Positions 1 through 11,572 of a stretch of DNA of 64,000 nt are shown here, one piece after another; within the stretch, counting starts at the first letter, position 1; every line of letters starts with the position of its first letter. A program made the position numbers and the translations under genes. Under the pieces are notes generated by a model. The model did not search any database. It worked only from the letters and a program-made list of their open reading frames with translations, and was not told the origin of the DNA. Origin of the DNA: Cololabis saira (lineage: Eukaryota; Chordata; Actinopteri; Beloniformes; Belonidae); contig NC_084591.1 in the NCBI RefSeq assembly GCF_033807715.1, positions 33,264,590 to 33,328,589 of the forward strand, read 5' to 3'.

Positions 1-1635
1 TCCGGAAGAGGTTTATTAAATGCCTTAAAATGTCATTGCCTGTCTGGACAATCGCCTCATTCCATCCTGTGGTTCCTATCTGATCTGCATTAGAAACGCT
101 TAGTGCCTCTCAGTGGCCGTTTGAATTAGTTGTTGGAGACAAATAGCCACTACAGTCATTACCATCCTGCAACACTGAACACGATTTCCACGTTATGAAT
201 AAAATTATTTCACCAAATATATTTATTTTATTTATAAAGTCACGAGAAAGGGCTCATTTTAAAGTGCAACAACATATTATTGTACTAGAAATCCTACATA
301 TCCATCATTATGTGTGTCCATCCATACATGTATCATCAGAATGTAACTGTAAGTTATAGAAAATCTATTTATTGACACACCCAGCTGGTTTATGGTGTAA
401 AAGAACATTAAATATTAGGCCCTCAACTTAACTCTTGTATGTAAATCCCACAGTCTGCAAAATGAGCATAATACACACAGTCATATGGAAATGCTCTCTC
501 AGATGAGTAACAAGATAGTGATATCAGCGACTCTGATGATGACATTGCTTCATTTAGGTTTCTCAGCATTCATGTATGCTCAGGTGAGGCTGAGGTCTGG
601 ACTTTGAGCCCTTCTGTTGTGTATTATGTTGATGAAAGTTCTTGTAATGTCCGTGTGTTGATGTATGTGTGGAGGGGTGAATGTGTCTAGATATATATTT
701 ATTTTATTTTAATTGTTTTTATTTCATTTTATTTAGTGATTTTTTAGTTATTTTATTGTTTTATATGATGTGCTGACTGGAGAGCACTTTTAATTTCATT
801 GTACCTGGTGATAATGACAATAGGTTTTGATAGTTCTGTCATAAACTTTTAAATTTAACGTGATAACTGACCTCTGCGGAGTCTGAAATTAAATTTTTTT
901 TAATTCTCTGAGGATTCCCATGGTAGCTCGCCAGGAGCCACCAAAGAAGCAGTGAGGATGTACTTTATTATTCACATTCTTCTTCTGCAACTAAACCTGT
1001 GTTAAGTAAAGTTTGCTCCTGTGTATTATACCTTGTGTCATTGCTTATCTGAGGTTTTATTCATCTTAATTCAGACAAAGTTAAGAGCATCAGGATAGAA
1101 CAGCAAACATGAGTGTATATGTGGCTCTAATGACCAAGGCGTCATCTTTAGCCATCCAGACTTGGTGCAGTGAGCGAGTTTCCACATCCAGGGGGCGTCT
1201 CGCATCTTCATGTGCGTTGGATGTACACGGCACTATCTCAGAAAACACAACTGAACTCCAAAAAATGTTTTAACATTTGGAGAAATTAAATAACATAAAG
1301 ATTTACAACCACACTTCTGAGAAAACCGGTCACACATTTTGTTTTGCCTTCATTTTTCTGTGTTTTCTGAGATATTTACATGTTTTCTCTTGTTTTGATG
1401 TGGTGTTCCAGTCTTCCTTCTTTAGCTGAAGTGTTTTCTTTAACAGGTCTTTGATTTGACCTGTTTTTCCTCCGTATTTGGTAGATGTCCTGCTCTGTTG
1501 CATTTTTCGAAAAGATTGTAATTCCAGCTTCGCTGCTCTGTTTTGTCACTCCATCCCCTCCATGTGTCTCAGTTTTATGCAGTTTTACAGCTGTCACCCA
1601 CAAGGCTTGAAATGCTGCTCTTGTAGGGAGTCGGT
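1..1635. other. Intergenic DNA, no gene seen
   Basis: The sequence is AT-rich, with stop codons in all frames at short intervals and no exon-like segment flanked by good splice sites. It lies downstream of fibin, where bbox1 would be expected from mammalian synteny, but no bbox1 exon was recognised. Confidence 0.6.
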
Positions 1636-1900
1636 ACCCCGGTGGACTGGTGGTTAGCACGGTTGCCTCATAATTGGTTCCTGAGTTGAATCCCAGCTGG
1701 GGCTTTTCTGTGTGGTGTTTGCACGCTCCCTCCGGCTTATTTAGACTTTAAAACATGCATGGCAGGTTAATTAGTGATTGTAAATTGTCCATAGAAGTAA
1801 GTATGTGTGGTTGTTTGTTGACTGGTGGCCCTGTGATGGACCGGTCCAAGGGCTTACCCTTGCATTTCACCCAGCGACGGCTGGGATACCGACTCCATCC
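1636..1900 (+). repeat. SINE-like teleost repeat, family A copy 1
   Basis: The copy begins with a tRNA-promoter-like head. It has an A-box-like TGGTTAGCACGG, then a B-box-like stretch (TTGAATCCCAGC). The body contains the phrases 'aaacatgcatggcaggtta', 'ctgtgatggaccggtcc' and 'tttcacccagcgacggctgg', which are typical of a very common fish repeat. Related copies occur at 17740-18030 (inverted) and 46567-46795. It is diverged, and no target duplication was found. Confidence 0.6.
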
Positions 1901-3629
1901 AGAGTTAATGTAGTAAGGCAAACGCTTTGCTAATCAGTATGAACTTTAGTCAATAAGTTGGCAGTCTTTTAAATAAGCAGCTCAGAGGAACAGTGAAAGC
2001 TTGCTGAGGATCAATAAAGTCCTTATTACACATTATGGAGCGATATGATTGAAACACAATGACTCATTTAACGTTAATACTATTTTTAATTCGAATTAAA
2101 CTTAAAGGTTTTTATCTTAAATGTTTGTTTCTGCATATAGCCATCACTGCCTCTCCTCCATAACACACACTTGCTCAGTAGGATAGGTCTCCGTTCTCCT
2201 CTGAAATGTCTTCAAAGATCGTCACAAAGGTTTGTTCCCTGATCATCCACAGGGTTTCAAACAGAAGAGTTACTGTACTTGCATAGTAGTTATTACAGCA
2301 TTAAAAAACATTGATTATTGGTCCACGGTGTATAAAATCTCTCCTCGTTTGGGGGTTTGTGTGCAGTGCAGAGAGGGGTCGTGCACTCTCAGGTCAACTA
2401 CATTCCTGACCTTTCATTGTTTGTCCATAAAGTGTGTCTCTGAAGAGAATAGTCTTCAACCAGCAGGCTGGATGCTCAGGATTTAGTGCATCTACCTATG
2501 AGAGATTTGAATAAACCTGCAGAAAAGAAAGTTTTTCCTATTTGTTGAATTAATGATTTTACCAGAAAGAGACAAATGAAATGATACGGGTGGGTTGCTT
2601 ATGAGAGGTTCTGTGACCTGCTCGACTTTTACTTACACTGTGGAAATTTTAAGCAGATCTTTTAATAAACACGCATGAGCCCTGCGCGGTGCCCCTGGAA
2701 ATTGAGGGCAGTGCAGACATATAGGGTTTCTGCAGAGTCCCTACAGCGCTGGCTTGTGATGAGGTTTGTGCGTCCTGTGCTGAGCTTAGAGAGCTGTTTT
2801 TAAAAAGGGGTCCGTCGGGGGAAGCTGGGCTGTGAGGAAAACCAGACAGAGGAAATCACACCCAGTTGCGCCCATGGCAGCCCATCTGGCTTCCTCAAAT
2901 CTGCAGAGACAACATCTCTGTAATAAAAGTTGGCACATTTATGGCAGTTTATTTGCGGTTGTTGAAAAAGTTGGCTGGAAGGAGAGAATTTTATGCAGTA
3001 GTTAATGTCCGACATAAAACACTGCAGTGTTTACAATAGGACTTCCAAGGCAGCCCAAATTAAAATTGCCCAACAGACTTGTTTATGTATAATATTTAAT
3101 TCAGGAATTCAAACTATTTGTCTTAAATGAGTAGTTGTGTTTCAGCAAAGCTGAAAAGCAAAACACTAACAGTTTATTGGCAACCAAAGAAAGCTACATT
3201 TCCTCCACTGAAATAGCATACATGACCTGGAGTCTCAACATGTTCATATGAAACCTGGACCTTGGAGATTGTGACAGATAGGCTAACGTCCACAGCGTCT
3301 GCCTCTGAACAAACATATTTCTCAGTGGAGCAGATGACTTCCAGATGGAGGCGGGAGGCAGTGACAGACTTCAGACGCCCATTAACCAGGGTCTGGAACA
3401 ACAGACATGAGGGCAGGGGGACAGGTACACCAGTCAGCATTTTCAAGGTGGTGGCGATTCATGGAAACCTCTTAAGTTTAAAGAATGGAGGGGATTTATG
3501 ACGGAGCACAGTTTAACGTTAAACAGTCTGTCTGGGGAAGGCTTGAAACAGAAAACTGAAATTCAGTTGAATGACTAATATTTCATCTGGCTTGAAAAGA
3601 AAATGGAGCATGAATGTTTTGTGGAAGGT
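1901..3629. other. Intergenic DNA downstream of fibin
   Basis: No gene, RNA or clear repeat was seen. The short open frames here (for example 2232-2486 and 3174-3446) lack family matches and splice context. Confidence 0.55.
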
Positions 3630-3635
3630 TTTATT
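3630..3635 (-). other. Candidate fibin polyadenylation signal (AATAAA)
   Basis: The minus strand reads AATAAA here, about 430 bases past the fibin stop codon, so the 3' UTR would be about 450 bases. A weaker CATAAA variant lies nearer the stop, around 3798. Confidence 0.4.
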
Positions 3636-4064
3636 TGATCAGCTGTAAACAGCATAGTTTAAAGACAGACTGGAAGCTTTTATACTGATTTTTGAAACAA
3701 AAAAAAAACCCCACAAGAAAACAAAAAGAATCCAATTAGGCTTGGTTTTCACTGTCCCCCTCAGAGAGGTGGCACGCAGGATTTCCTCGCAGGCATAATT
3801 TATGGTCACGTTTCTTTTCCCTTCCTGACTCGCAGGAATGTGTGGATATTTTTCTTTGAGCTCCCTTAAGTGACATAGCTCCAAGGAATTTGAACAACCA
3901 AAGGTCAGAGTGTTTCAAATACTCAACAAGGATATTCACAGACCACAATGAACTTTCCAGTCGTTTTGACGAACCGGAGGGTCCTCTGTCTTTCATCCAC
4001 ACACACTCTCTCACGCACACATACGCACACATAATAAACTCAATAAACTCCCCCTTAAAGCCCA

Positions 4065-4694
4065 CTAAGAGCCCACGTGAAGGTACTGGGTCTTGAGGCG
4101 GCTCAGCCTGGTGCCGTGGCTGCGGATGATGAGGGACAGCAGCTCGTGCTTGTCCTTCAGTCCCAGGGAGATGTCCGTGGTTCCCCTCAGCGCGCCGCCG
4201 ATGTCGCTCACTTGCTTCACCGCGTATCCGTTCAGCTGCTGCTCCTCTCTCAGCTCCGTCTCCTGGCTCTGCTTGAACTTCACCTCCAGCTCCAGCAGGG
4301 ACTTGTCCACGTTCGAGAAGGCCTCGCCGATCTGGGAGATCTCCCTCTGGAGGAACTTCCCGTAACTGTCCTCCCCGTCCAGGTCGTGCGCCACGGTCCT
4401 GCCGAGGCTCTCCAGCAGCCGCGCCGCGTCCTCCGCCTGCAGCTTGGCCAGGACGAAGTCGTCCCGCACGGCGGCGTCGCTCTCCTCCAGGGCCAGGCAC
4501 GGGGACCCGTCGGAGAACTTGAACAGCATCTGGCACTTCTCCGGGTCCACCGTCTCTTCATAGTCTCCGTCCGGCACGAAGAAGTGGTGAAAAGTGCCGT
4601 TGGAGATCTCCGCCTGCAGGGGTCCGGTGTAGACCGCCGGGCGCAGAGGCAGAGATGCGGCAATGATGAGCAGCAGTGGGACGGGATCCATCAT
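4065..4694 (-). CDS. fibin: Fibin, fin bud initiation factor homologue (single exon)
   Basis: An uninterrupted 209-codon reading frame matches fibin, a secreted vertebrate protein that in zebrafish acts in lateral plate mesoderm to start pectoral fin bud formation upstream of tbx5. The first 20 or so residues (MMDPVPLLLIIAASLPL) form a hydrophobic signal peptide. The mature part starts near VYTGPLQAEISNGTFHHFF and contains an N-glycosylation sequon (NGT). Two cysteines (QMLF / SPCLALEE region) sit in the first third, and the acidic second half looks helical (LLELEVKFKQSQETELREEQ). The length is close to the roughly 210 residues of the mammalian protein. The first of two tandem Met codons is taken as the start. 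The gene has no introns, as in other vertebrates. GC content is much higher than in the flanks. Its position downstream of ano3 on the same strand agrees with mammalian gene order. Confidence 0.95.
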   Translation of the reverse strand: MMDPVPLLLIIAASLPLRPAVYTGPLQAEISNGTFHHFFVPDGDYEETVDPEKCQMLFKFSDGSPCLALEESDAAVRDDFVLAKLQAEDAARLLESLGRTVAHDLDGEDSYGKFLQREISQIGEAFSNVDKSLLELEVKFKQSQETELREEQQLNGYAVKQVSDIGGALRGTTDISLGLKDKHELLSLIIRSHGTRLSRLKTQYLHVGS

Positions 4695-4853
4695 GCACCT
4701 CCGCTCCGTCTCTGCAGAGCTGCATCTGGACGGGCAGCCGGATACAGCGCGCAGTTTTCATCCCGACTCAAGTTACACAGACCCCCGTCACCTAAAAGGC
4801 GCAGGCTGCCAGTTAAAGGCAGAGGCCCCTGGCGGCCCCGGGGCCCCAGACAC

Positions 4854-4862
4854 GGATATAGG
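4854..4862 (-). promoter_or_regulatory. Possible TATA-like box of fibin
   Basis: On the minus strand the sequence CCTATATCC lies about 160 bases upstream of the fibin start codon in a GC-rich stretch. It is the only AT-rich TATA-like motif close to the gene. This is a positional inference without experimental support. Confidence 0.22.
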
Positions 4863-5096
4863 TAGGGTGAAGTAATGAGACCGCCTACCAAACGAAAGCA
4901 GTTGTATTTGAGCAGGAAATTATGGTGTACTTGTGTGGCATTGCTGAATTAGTAGTATTATCTTTATCTCGGAACCCACCAACTTTACTTTGATACAGGA
5001 CACAAAGGACACAGCTACCACCACTTTTCTTCATACCTACGTTTATTTTATTTATTTATTTTTTTAAACACATAATCAGGAGATCCAGCGAGTTTT

Positions 5097-5998
5097 ATTA
5101 GGGCCCGAGCACTCACAGTGCGAAGGCCCTATTGTATCTGTAGGATTTTTTTTTCCTTCTTCCGACGAAATGAGGGCCTTTTTGCCCCCCTAAATGTGCC
5201 CCAAAAGTCACCAAATTTTGCACGCAAGCTAGGCCTGGCGAAAAATGTGATATTTAATGGTTTGCATTAATGGGCGTGGCCTAATGGCTCAACGGCGCCC
5301 CCTAGAAAACATCTTGCCTCAAGCCCCACAATACGGTTTGACGTACATGCACGAAAATCGCTACACACCTGTATCAGTACACAACTTAAAGAAAAGTCTC
5401 TTGGCGCCATGGCCGAAACCGAACAGGAAGTCGGCCATTTTCAATTAATCGTGTAATTTTGGCGCAATTTATGCCATTTCTTCGGCCGTTAATGGGGCCC
5501 GAACCGTAACGTGCACCCAGGTGTGTTATACATCAAAATGTGCGTCTCGACCCTGCGACGACGCGCATTACTTTTCTCAGTCAAAAGCGTTACCGTGGCG
5601 ACGATAGATGCCAAAAAGCGCGCCCTCCTTTCATCTGATTGGTCCATATTTGATAGTTCTTACTTTCTGCCATAACTTTTGAATGGTTAGACATAAAGAC
5701 TCGTGGGTGGTGTCATCGGACTTAATTTTGAGTATTTGACCTCCATTGGCATGAATTAGCCCCGCCCCTTCTTCTGATTGGTCGATATTTCATAGTTCCT
5801 ATTTTCTTCAATAACTTTTGAATGGTTTGACATAAAGACTCGTGGGTGGTGTCATTTCTGACATGCTTATGATGATAAGTTGAGTTTTATGTGAACAGCA
5901 AAGGCACTTTTTATAGTATTATTGACCTAGGAATGTGGGGGGAACCTGGGGCCGATGGCCATGAGTGTGAGGCCCCGTTCATCGCTGATTGCAGCTTT
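5097..5998. repeat. Dispersed teleost repeat (GGGCCCGAGCACTC family)
   Basis: The segment starts with 'agggcccgagcactcacagt' and 'gcgaaggccctattgtatct', a phrase found at very many places in teleost genomes. It ends near 'gaggccccgttcatcgctga' before 'ttgcagctttaatt'. Inside it a block is tandemly duplicated: 'cataacttttgaatggtt' with 'agactcgtgggtggtgtcat' occurs near 5672-5725 and again near 5810-5855. It looks like a non-autonomous element. The class was not settled because clear terminal inverted repeats were not found. Confidence 0.6.
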
Positions 5999-7719
5999 AA
6001 TTCTCTTTATTTTTTCAAAAATCTTCAGTGACTGCTGTCATACCTTAACTTCTGTCATGGTTATTTTCAGCATCTTAGTCTTCGACTCATCAATCCATTT
6101 TCATAGGAAATTTTGAATTGGCTATCTGTAGACTGCAGGGTAACTTTTCATTTTCCTTTATTCAACTGAAGACGTTCTGGCCCAGAAAATATAGAATTTC
6201 TGGATCTTGTTCAAAAAGGCTTTATTTCTTTGTATGTTTAAACATGTATTTGAAACCTACATTCACAACCATGTTTACAATGTTTCTGAGCCTTTGTTGT
6301 GATTTAAGCATAATTGCTTTTGTTTTTAATGTATTCCTGCAAGACCAAGGGGATCATGGGCATCCAGTTCTTTCCAGTCTTGTGCCTTTGATATGGGACA
6401 TTTTGCTGGCAAATCGCATTATAATGTAAGAACCGTCCAGCTGATTGTACAGATCCACTGTCTAAGCCTGAGTGGACAGGGGGTGTTACTGGACATTAGA
6501 AATACATAGCTTCAGACTTTATGGGGTTGTAGAGTGGAGTCTCTGGATTGCTTCCCACAGATTACATCAGATCCCATCAGGGGAGTTTCGAGGCCAAGCG
6601 AACCCTAAGCTCTTCTTTAGCAGATTTTGCAAGCGCCCTGCTGTCCTGGTGTGGGAGGCTGCAACGGCTTTGCTCAGTATATTTTCATAAAACAATAGAA
6701 TATCCATTTTATCATTTCATCCACTCTGTTCAGTAACCAGATGGTTTAAATCACTGATTTCTGTTCATAATTGTATTTTATACCACAGCCCAATGCTTTT
6801 GGAAATGAAAAACATGCACTAATATTAAGATTTTATTTTTTGGGACACAGCATGCTTTGAAAACGGGGAAAAACTTTCCCTCAAACAGATTGAATTTATT
6901 TTGCTGCATTTTACGAGGGTAGTTGGAGCTTACTGTTATTATTTATGTCAGCTGATTACATTAGTGCACAGAAGGAGACTTCCCTGGGCTACATCCCCTC
7001 AGGCACATCTATTTTCATATAATTACGATGTCAGGGGGTGGTCTCAGATTCTTGCTTGTAAGAAATAGTTAAAAAAAAACTAGAAACATATGGGGAGCTG
7101 TAAACACAGGGAGCATTATGCTTTTTCTTAAATCCTCCTTTCATGAACCATAATGACTCTGGAGCTGCATGTGGGTTGTGTTTTTGTTATCATGCAACAC
7201 CAGAGGTTATTCTAAAGAAAAATGACCAACAAATTACATTCAGTCATATCAAAGAGGGAAATTGAAAATGCAAATATATATAAATATATAAGTGCAACTT
7301 ATTCTTCCTGCAGAAGCTGCTCTCTCACCATTTTCTTCAACTCACTCTCCCGTTGCCGAAAAGCAGCAGGATCTAAGCAGGGTTTATAGGTACTGTCAGT
7401 GAGCAAAGAGTTAGCAGATAGCACTGGTAAAAGAAAACTAAAGCAGTCAGAAGATCGGTAGAAACTTCAAGGTTTGCTTCATAAAACAGGCTGGCACACT
7501 GAACAATCTGACACACTTTTGAAATTGTTGCAGGGAGAAAGATAGCAGAGGTTAGGTGATGAGGAAAGACTGGAATACCGGGGAGACAACACCCTTTTAA
7601 CAGGGTAAGCAGAAAAATTGCTGGGTAATAAAAAACAACTATTAATGCAGGGATCACCATTATTTTATCAGCTACACAAACGTAAGTGGTTCTCACACTA
7701 TAGGTTTGACTGCTTTGCT
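5999..7719. other. Intergenic DNA, no gene seen
   Basis: AT-rich unique-looking sequence lies between the dispersed repeat and the LTR element. Its open frames are all short and match nothing recognised. Confidence 0.55.
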
Positions 7720-7724
7720 ATTAT

Positions 7725-8589
7725 TGTGAGGGACCCAGCAGTCGACACAGGGACGCAGACTCAAAAAGGTTTATCAAAAATAGTTAAATTTATTTTTTCT
7801 TTCACAAAATCTCAAAAAGATACGATTTAGGGCCTTTTAAAGTTTGCCAAAACCAAAAAGACAGGATAAAACACTCTCAACCTCTCTTCTCTCAAATGAG
7901 ACAAAGAAACTGCCCTATATACAAACAGACCAAACCAAAATAAATTACAGGATAATTACGAAATCAATTAAGCTTACAAAGGAACAAAACTTGTGGAAAA
8001 GACAAACTAAATATTTCTACAGAAATAACGTATTCAAACTAATATTTACATATATACACAAACTTATCCAACTTAAATTAAACTTAACAAAACCCCAACA
8101 AAATCTTAAATCCCCCCACGACTGGAGAGCAGATGGATCATGCCGAGCAGGTCTTAAGCAGGAGGAACCTTTCTGCCCCTCCTTTGCCGTTTCCGCCCGG
8201 ACACCAGTCGTTGACGCACACCTCACTGGGATGCCGAGTTGGCCAGACTCAGGACCCCCACAGCGGGCATGGTAAATAAATAAACAAACAGAAATTATTA
8301 ACATAAAGCAAAACCATAGTCAACACAAATGTGTGCACTAGCAAATGCGTGACCATGTGCTTAAAATAAAGTCTATATGAAATCAAAACTATGTGTCATG
8401 TGTTTATTTGTTTGATGTTCATGTTGTGATGTGTGCAGGTCCTAATAATACTAATAATGTGCAAAAGTAAACTTAAATGTTTAATTAAACTAATAAACAA
8501 AGCAAACTGAATGTGTGAAGGGGAGGGGTTACCGACAGGCAGACTGTGTTGGTGGTTGCCGTGGTGTGGGCGCGTCTGCGACCATCACA
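7725..8589 (-). repeat. 3' LTR of the Gmr1-like element
   Basis: This is the partner of the repeat at 13152-14016, with the same length and no difference in the stretches compared by eye. The RNase H reading frame runs about 60 bases into this LTR before its stop at 8529-8531. The outer edge is followed by the attat target duplication. Confidence 0.93.
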
Positions 8590-9324
8590 CACTCCCCCCC
8601 TTCTGGAGACTCGCCATGGGAGCGAGACAGAAAGTCAGCTGTGGCATTGGACCTCCCTGGGATGTGAGCCACAATGAACCGGTAGGGCTGCAGTGCGAGA
8701 TACCATCTCGTGATGCGTCCATTTGTGTCCTTCATCCGTTGGAGCCACTGGAGTGCTCGATGGTCAGTTTCCAGGATGAATTCTCTTCCAAGGAGATAAT
8801 ATTTGAAGGAGTCCAGAGCCCACTTAATTGCCAACGCTTCTTTCTCCACTGTGGAGTATCGAACCTCCCGGGGCACCATCTTTCTACTAATGTACGCCAC
8901 AGGATGTCTGTCCTCTGGCGGCCCCTGCAGGAGAACACCTCCGAGACCTCTATCCGATGAGTCTGTCTGCAAGACAAAGGGTTTCTCAAAGTCTGGGCTG
9001 CGTAATACAGCGCTCTTACTCAGTGCTTGGCGGAGGTCGTGGAAGGCTGCTATAGCCTCGTCTGACCACTGGACTCTGCTGGGACATCTCGATCCAACTC
9101 TGTCCGTGAGGGGGGCTGCTCTTGCTGAGAAGTGGGGTATAAACCGCTGGTAGAATCCAGCCATGCCGATAAAGGACCTCAGCTGTTTCCTGGTTTGGGG
9201 CAGAGGACAATTTTCAATAGCCTGTACCTTTTGAAGCTGAGGTTTAACAGTACCGTTACCAATGGTGAATCCCAGGTATTCAGTTTCAGCCTGGGCAAAC
9301 ACACATTTGGAGGCGTTAATTGTT
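8529..9324 (-). pseudogene. pol part 2: RT tail and RNase H
   Basis: This continues pol in a different frame from the preceding part. It contains the RT thumb/connection (EYLGFTIGNG, LRSFIGMAGFYQRFIPHF) and RNase H with the acidic positions seen in LQTDSSDRGLGGVLLQ, TVEKEALAIKWAL and LETDHRALQWL. It closes with a tether-like IPGRSNATADFLSR. The first internal Met is at 9302, but homologous sequence extends a little upstream, where the frame switches. The last roughly 20 codons lie in the 3' LTR. Confidence 0.88.
8590..8604 (-). other. Polypurine tract next to the 3' LTR
   Basis: The minus strand reads AGAAGGGGGGGAGTG directly before the 3' LTR begins. Only one pyrimidine occurs, near its end. 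This is the expected plus-strand primer of an LTR element. Confidence 0.8.
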
Positions 9325-11572
9325 AGGCCTGCAGACGGTCCAAAACCTCCTTCAGGTGTTCCAAGTGATCCCCCCAGGTGGAGCTGTGGATCACTATGTC
9401 ATCCAGATAGGCAGAAGCAAAATCAGACAATCCATACAGTACTTCATCCATCATTCTTTGGAATGAAGCTGGGGCGCCGTGCAAGCCAAATGGTAGTACA
9501 GTGAAGTGGAACAAGCCCCAAGGGGTGCGGAAAGCAGTAAACTCGCAGGAATTCTGGGTGAGTGGAATTTGCCAGTATCCTTTACATAGATCAATAGTTG
9601 TCAGAAACTTGGATTTGCCGAGACGCTCTATGAGGTCATCGATTCTTGGGGTTGGATAGGAATCGAATTTTGACACAGAATTCAAGTAGCGGAAATCAAT
9701 GCAGAATCTCACACTACCGTCTTTCTTTGGTACCAAGACCACTGGATGGCACCACTCACTCCGAGAGCGCTCGATCACTCCAGACGACAGCATGAGGTCC
9801 ACCTCTTTCTTCAGGGGCTCCAGGAGTCGCTCTGGGATCCTGTAACTCATGCGTCTCACAACAGCATCAGATTTCAGCGTGATATTGTGTTCCACCAGGT
9901 TAGTTCTGCCAGGATTCTCAGAAAATAGGAGAGGGTTGCACAAGGCTCTCACCTGGGACTGTTGTTCATCAGACAGATGCTCCAAGTCCAAAGCCACTGG
10001 TGCTGCCACCGGTAAGTATTGGTCATCCATATCCTCCTCTTCATCAATTTTCCTGATCAACATCACCTCTTTCCCATCAGGTCTAGAGATCCACTCCTTA
10101 AGGAGATTAACATGCAGCACCTTGGTAGAACGACCGCGACCCGGAGTAGCGATCTTGTAGGTGGTGGGCCCGAGTTTCTTCTGCACCTCGTATGGCCCCT
10201 GCCACTTCACCAGCAACTTACTTTCCTGGCTAGGCAGCAACACCAGGACTTTCTGTCCAGGGCTGAAGATCCGCTGTCGGGCTGTCTGGTCGTACCAGGT
10301 CTTCTGCTGCTTTTGAACCTCTGCCATGTGTGCCTCAGCCAGAGCGCTCATCTTCTCCAGCCTCTCTCTCATCTGCAGGACATAAGACACAACATCCACA
10401 GGTTCTTCACCTCCCCGGCCCTGCTCCCAGAGCTCTCTAAGCAGAGTCAGAGGCCCCCTCACCTCTCTGCCATAGAGCAACTCAAAAGGAGAGAAGCCAG
10501 TGGAGGACTGCGGCACCTCTCGATATGCAAAAAGAAGGTATGGTAACCACTGATCCCAATCGGAACCCGTCTCATTGACAAACTTCCTGAGCATATGCTT
10601 GATGGTTTGGTTGAATCTTTCAGTCAAGCCGTCAGTCTGGGGGTGATACGGGGTTGTGCGGAGGCTCTTAATGCCCAACAGATGGTAAACTTGCTTCACC
10701 AGAGTGGACATGAAGTTCGAACCTTGATCTGTTAGGATCTCACAAGGGAAACCCACTCTGGAGAACAGTTGGACCAAGCACGCTGCCACATATCTTGCCT
10801 TCACAGACTTCAGGGGAAACACTTCTGGATATTTTGTTGCATAGTCAGTAATTACCAGCATAAAGCGGTTACCTGCTTTGGTTTTCTCAACTGGCCCCAC
10901 AACATCCATCCCGAGCCGTTGGAAAGGGACGCCGATGATGGGCAGGGGTTGAAGGGGGGCTCTGGGAGGCCCTCTCACTGGAGCCTGCTGACATTCAGGG
11001 CAGCTCCTACAAAACTGAGCAACAGCACCCCCTATACCTGGCCAGAAGAAGTGACTCTTTATGCGTGCTACAGTCTTGTTCTTCCCCAAATGTCCAGCCC
11101 AGGGTATGGAATGACCCAAGGTGAGCACTGTCTCTCTAGCACCCTGTGGAACCACCAACTGAGTAGCTGGCCCACACTGGCGATAGAGCACACCATCTTT
11201 CAGGAAATACCACTCTCCAGCATCCTGATCAGGCTTCAGCTTCTTCTCTTGTTCCTTAGCTTTCTGCATCAAGCTTGCCAGGGTTGGGTCATCATTCTGC
11301 ATCTCAACGATATTCACAGGAAGTTTAAATTGTAGTGGTGGTGTTAGGGGAGATTCAGAAGACTGATTGTTGACTGTGTACTGGAACTTATCTTGTCTTT
11401 TATGGCTGCGTGACTTTCGAGATCTCCCGGGTGCATTCTCCAAGTCAGCATCATAAAAAGGCAAAACACTCACCCATGGGGGAGACTCCTCACCCTTCTT
11501 GGATTGGGACCTTGTTGTTGCAACATTGCACGTCTGCTTCCGCTGCAAAAGGTCCGGCAGTACTGGCAGGTC
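9323..11572 (-). pseudogene. pol part 1: integrase then reverse transcriptase
   Basis: The frame continues that of gag-protease after the UGA. The first Met after the stop is at 11548, giving 741 codons. Roughly one fifth in, an HHCC zinc-binding region is visible (GHLGKNKTVARIKSHFFWPG, CRSCPECQ). It is followed by the DDE integrase core (GMDVVGP, LTDQGSNF, LTERFNQ) and a GPY/F-type C-terminal region (VKWQGPYEV). Reverse transcriptase follows with VVLVPKKDGSVRFCIDFR, LTTIDLCKGYWQI, VLPFGLHGAP and the catalytic YLDDIVIHS. The frame ends shortly after this box (EVLDRLQA). Integrase before RT is the unusual point. No chromodomain was recognised. Confidence 0.9.

Noticed and set aside
3736..4536. 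266-codon minus-strand open frame
   Set aside because: It overlaps fibin in a different frame and is Arg/Gly/Ala-rich, as expected of a GC-rich shadow.
4077..4865. 262-codon plus-strand open frame
   Set aside because: It lies antisense to fibin in GC-rich DNA. The fibin frame on the minus strand has a signal peptide and a family match, and this one has low-complexity Leu/Gln-rich content.
7844..8275. 143-codon open frame in each LTR (also 13271-13702)
   Set aside because: It is antisense to the element, has no family signature, and is duplicated only because the LTRs are duplicated.
9323..11548. Copia-type element suggested by integrase before RT
   Set aside because: The integrase GPY/F region and the RT motifs are of gypsy type, so the order alone does not make it copia.
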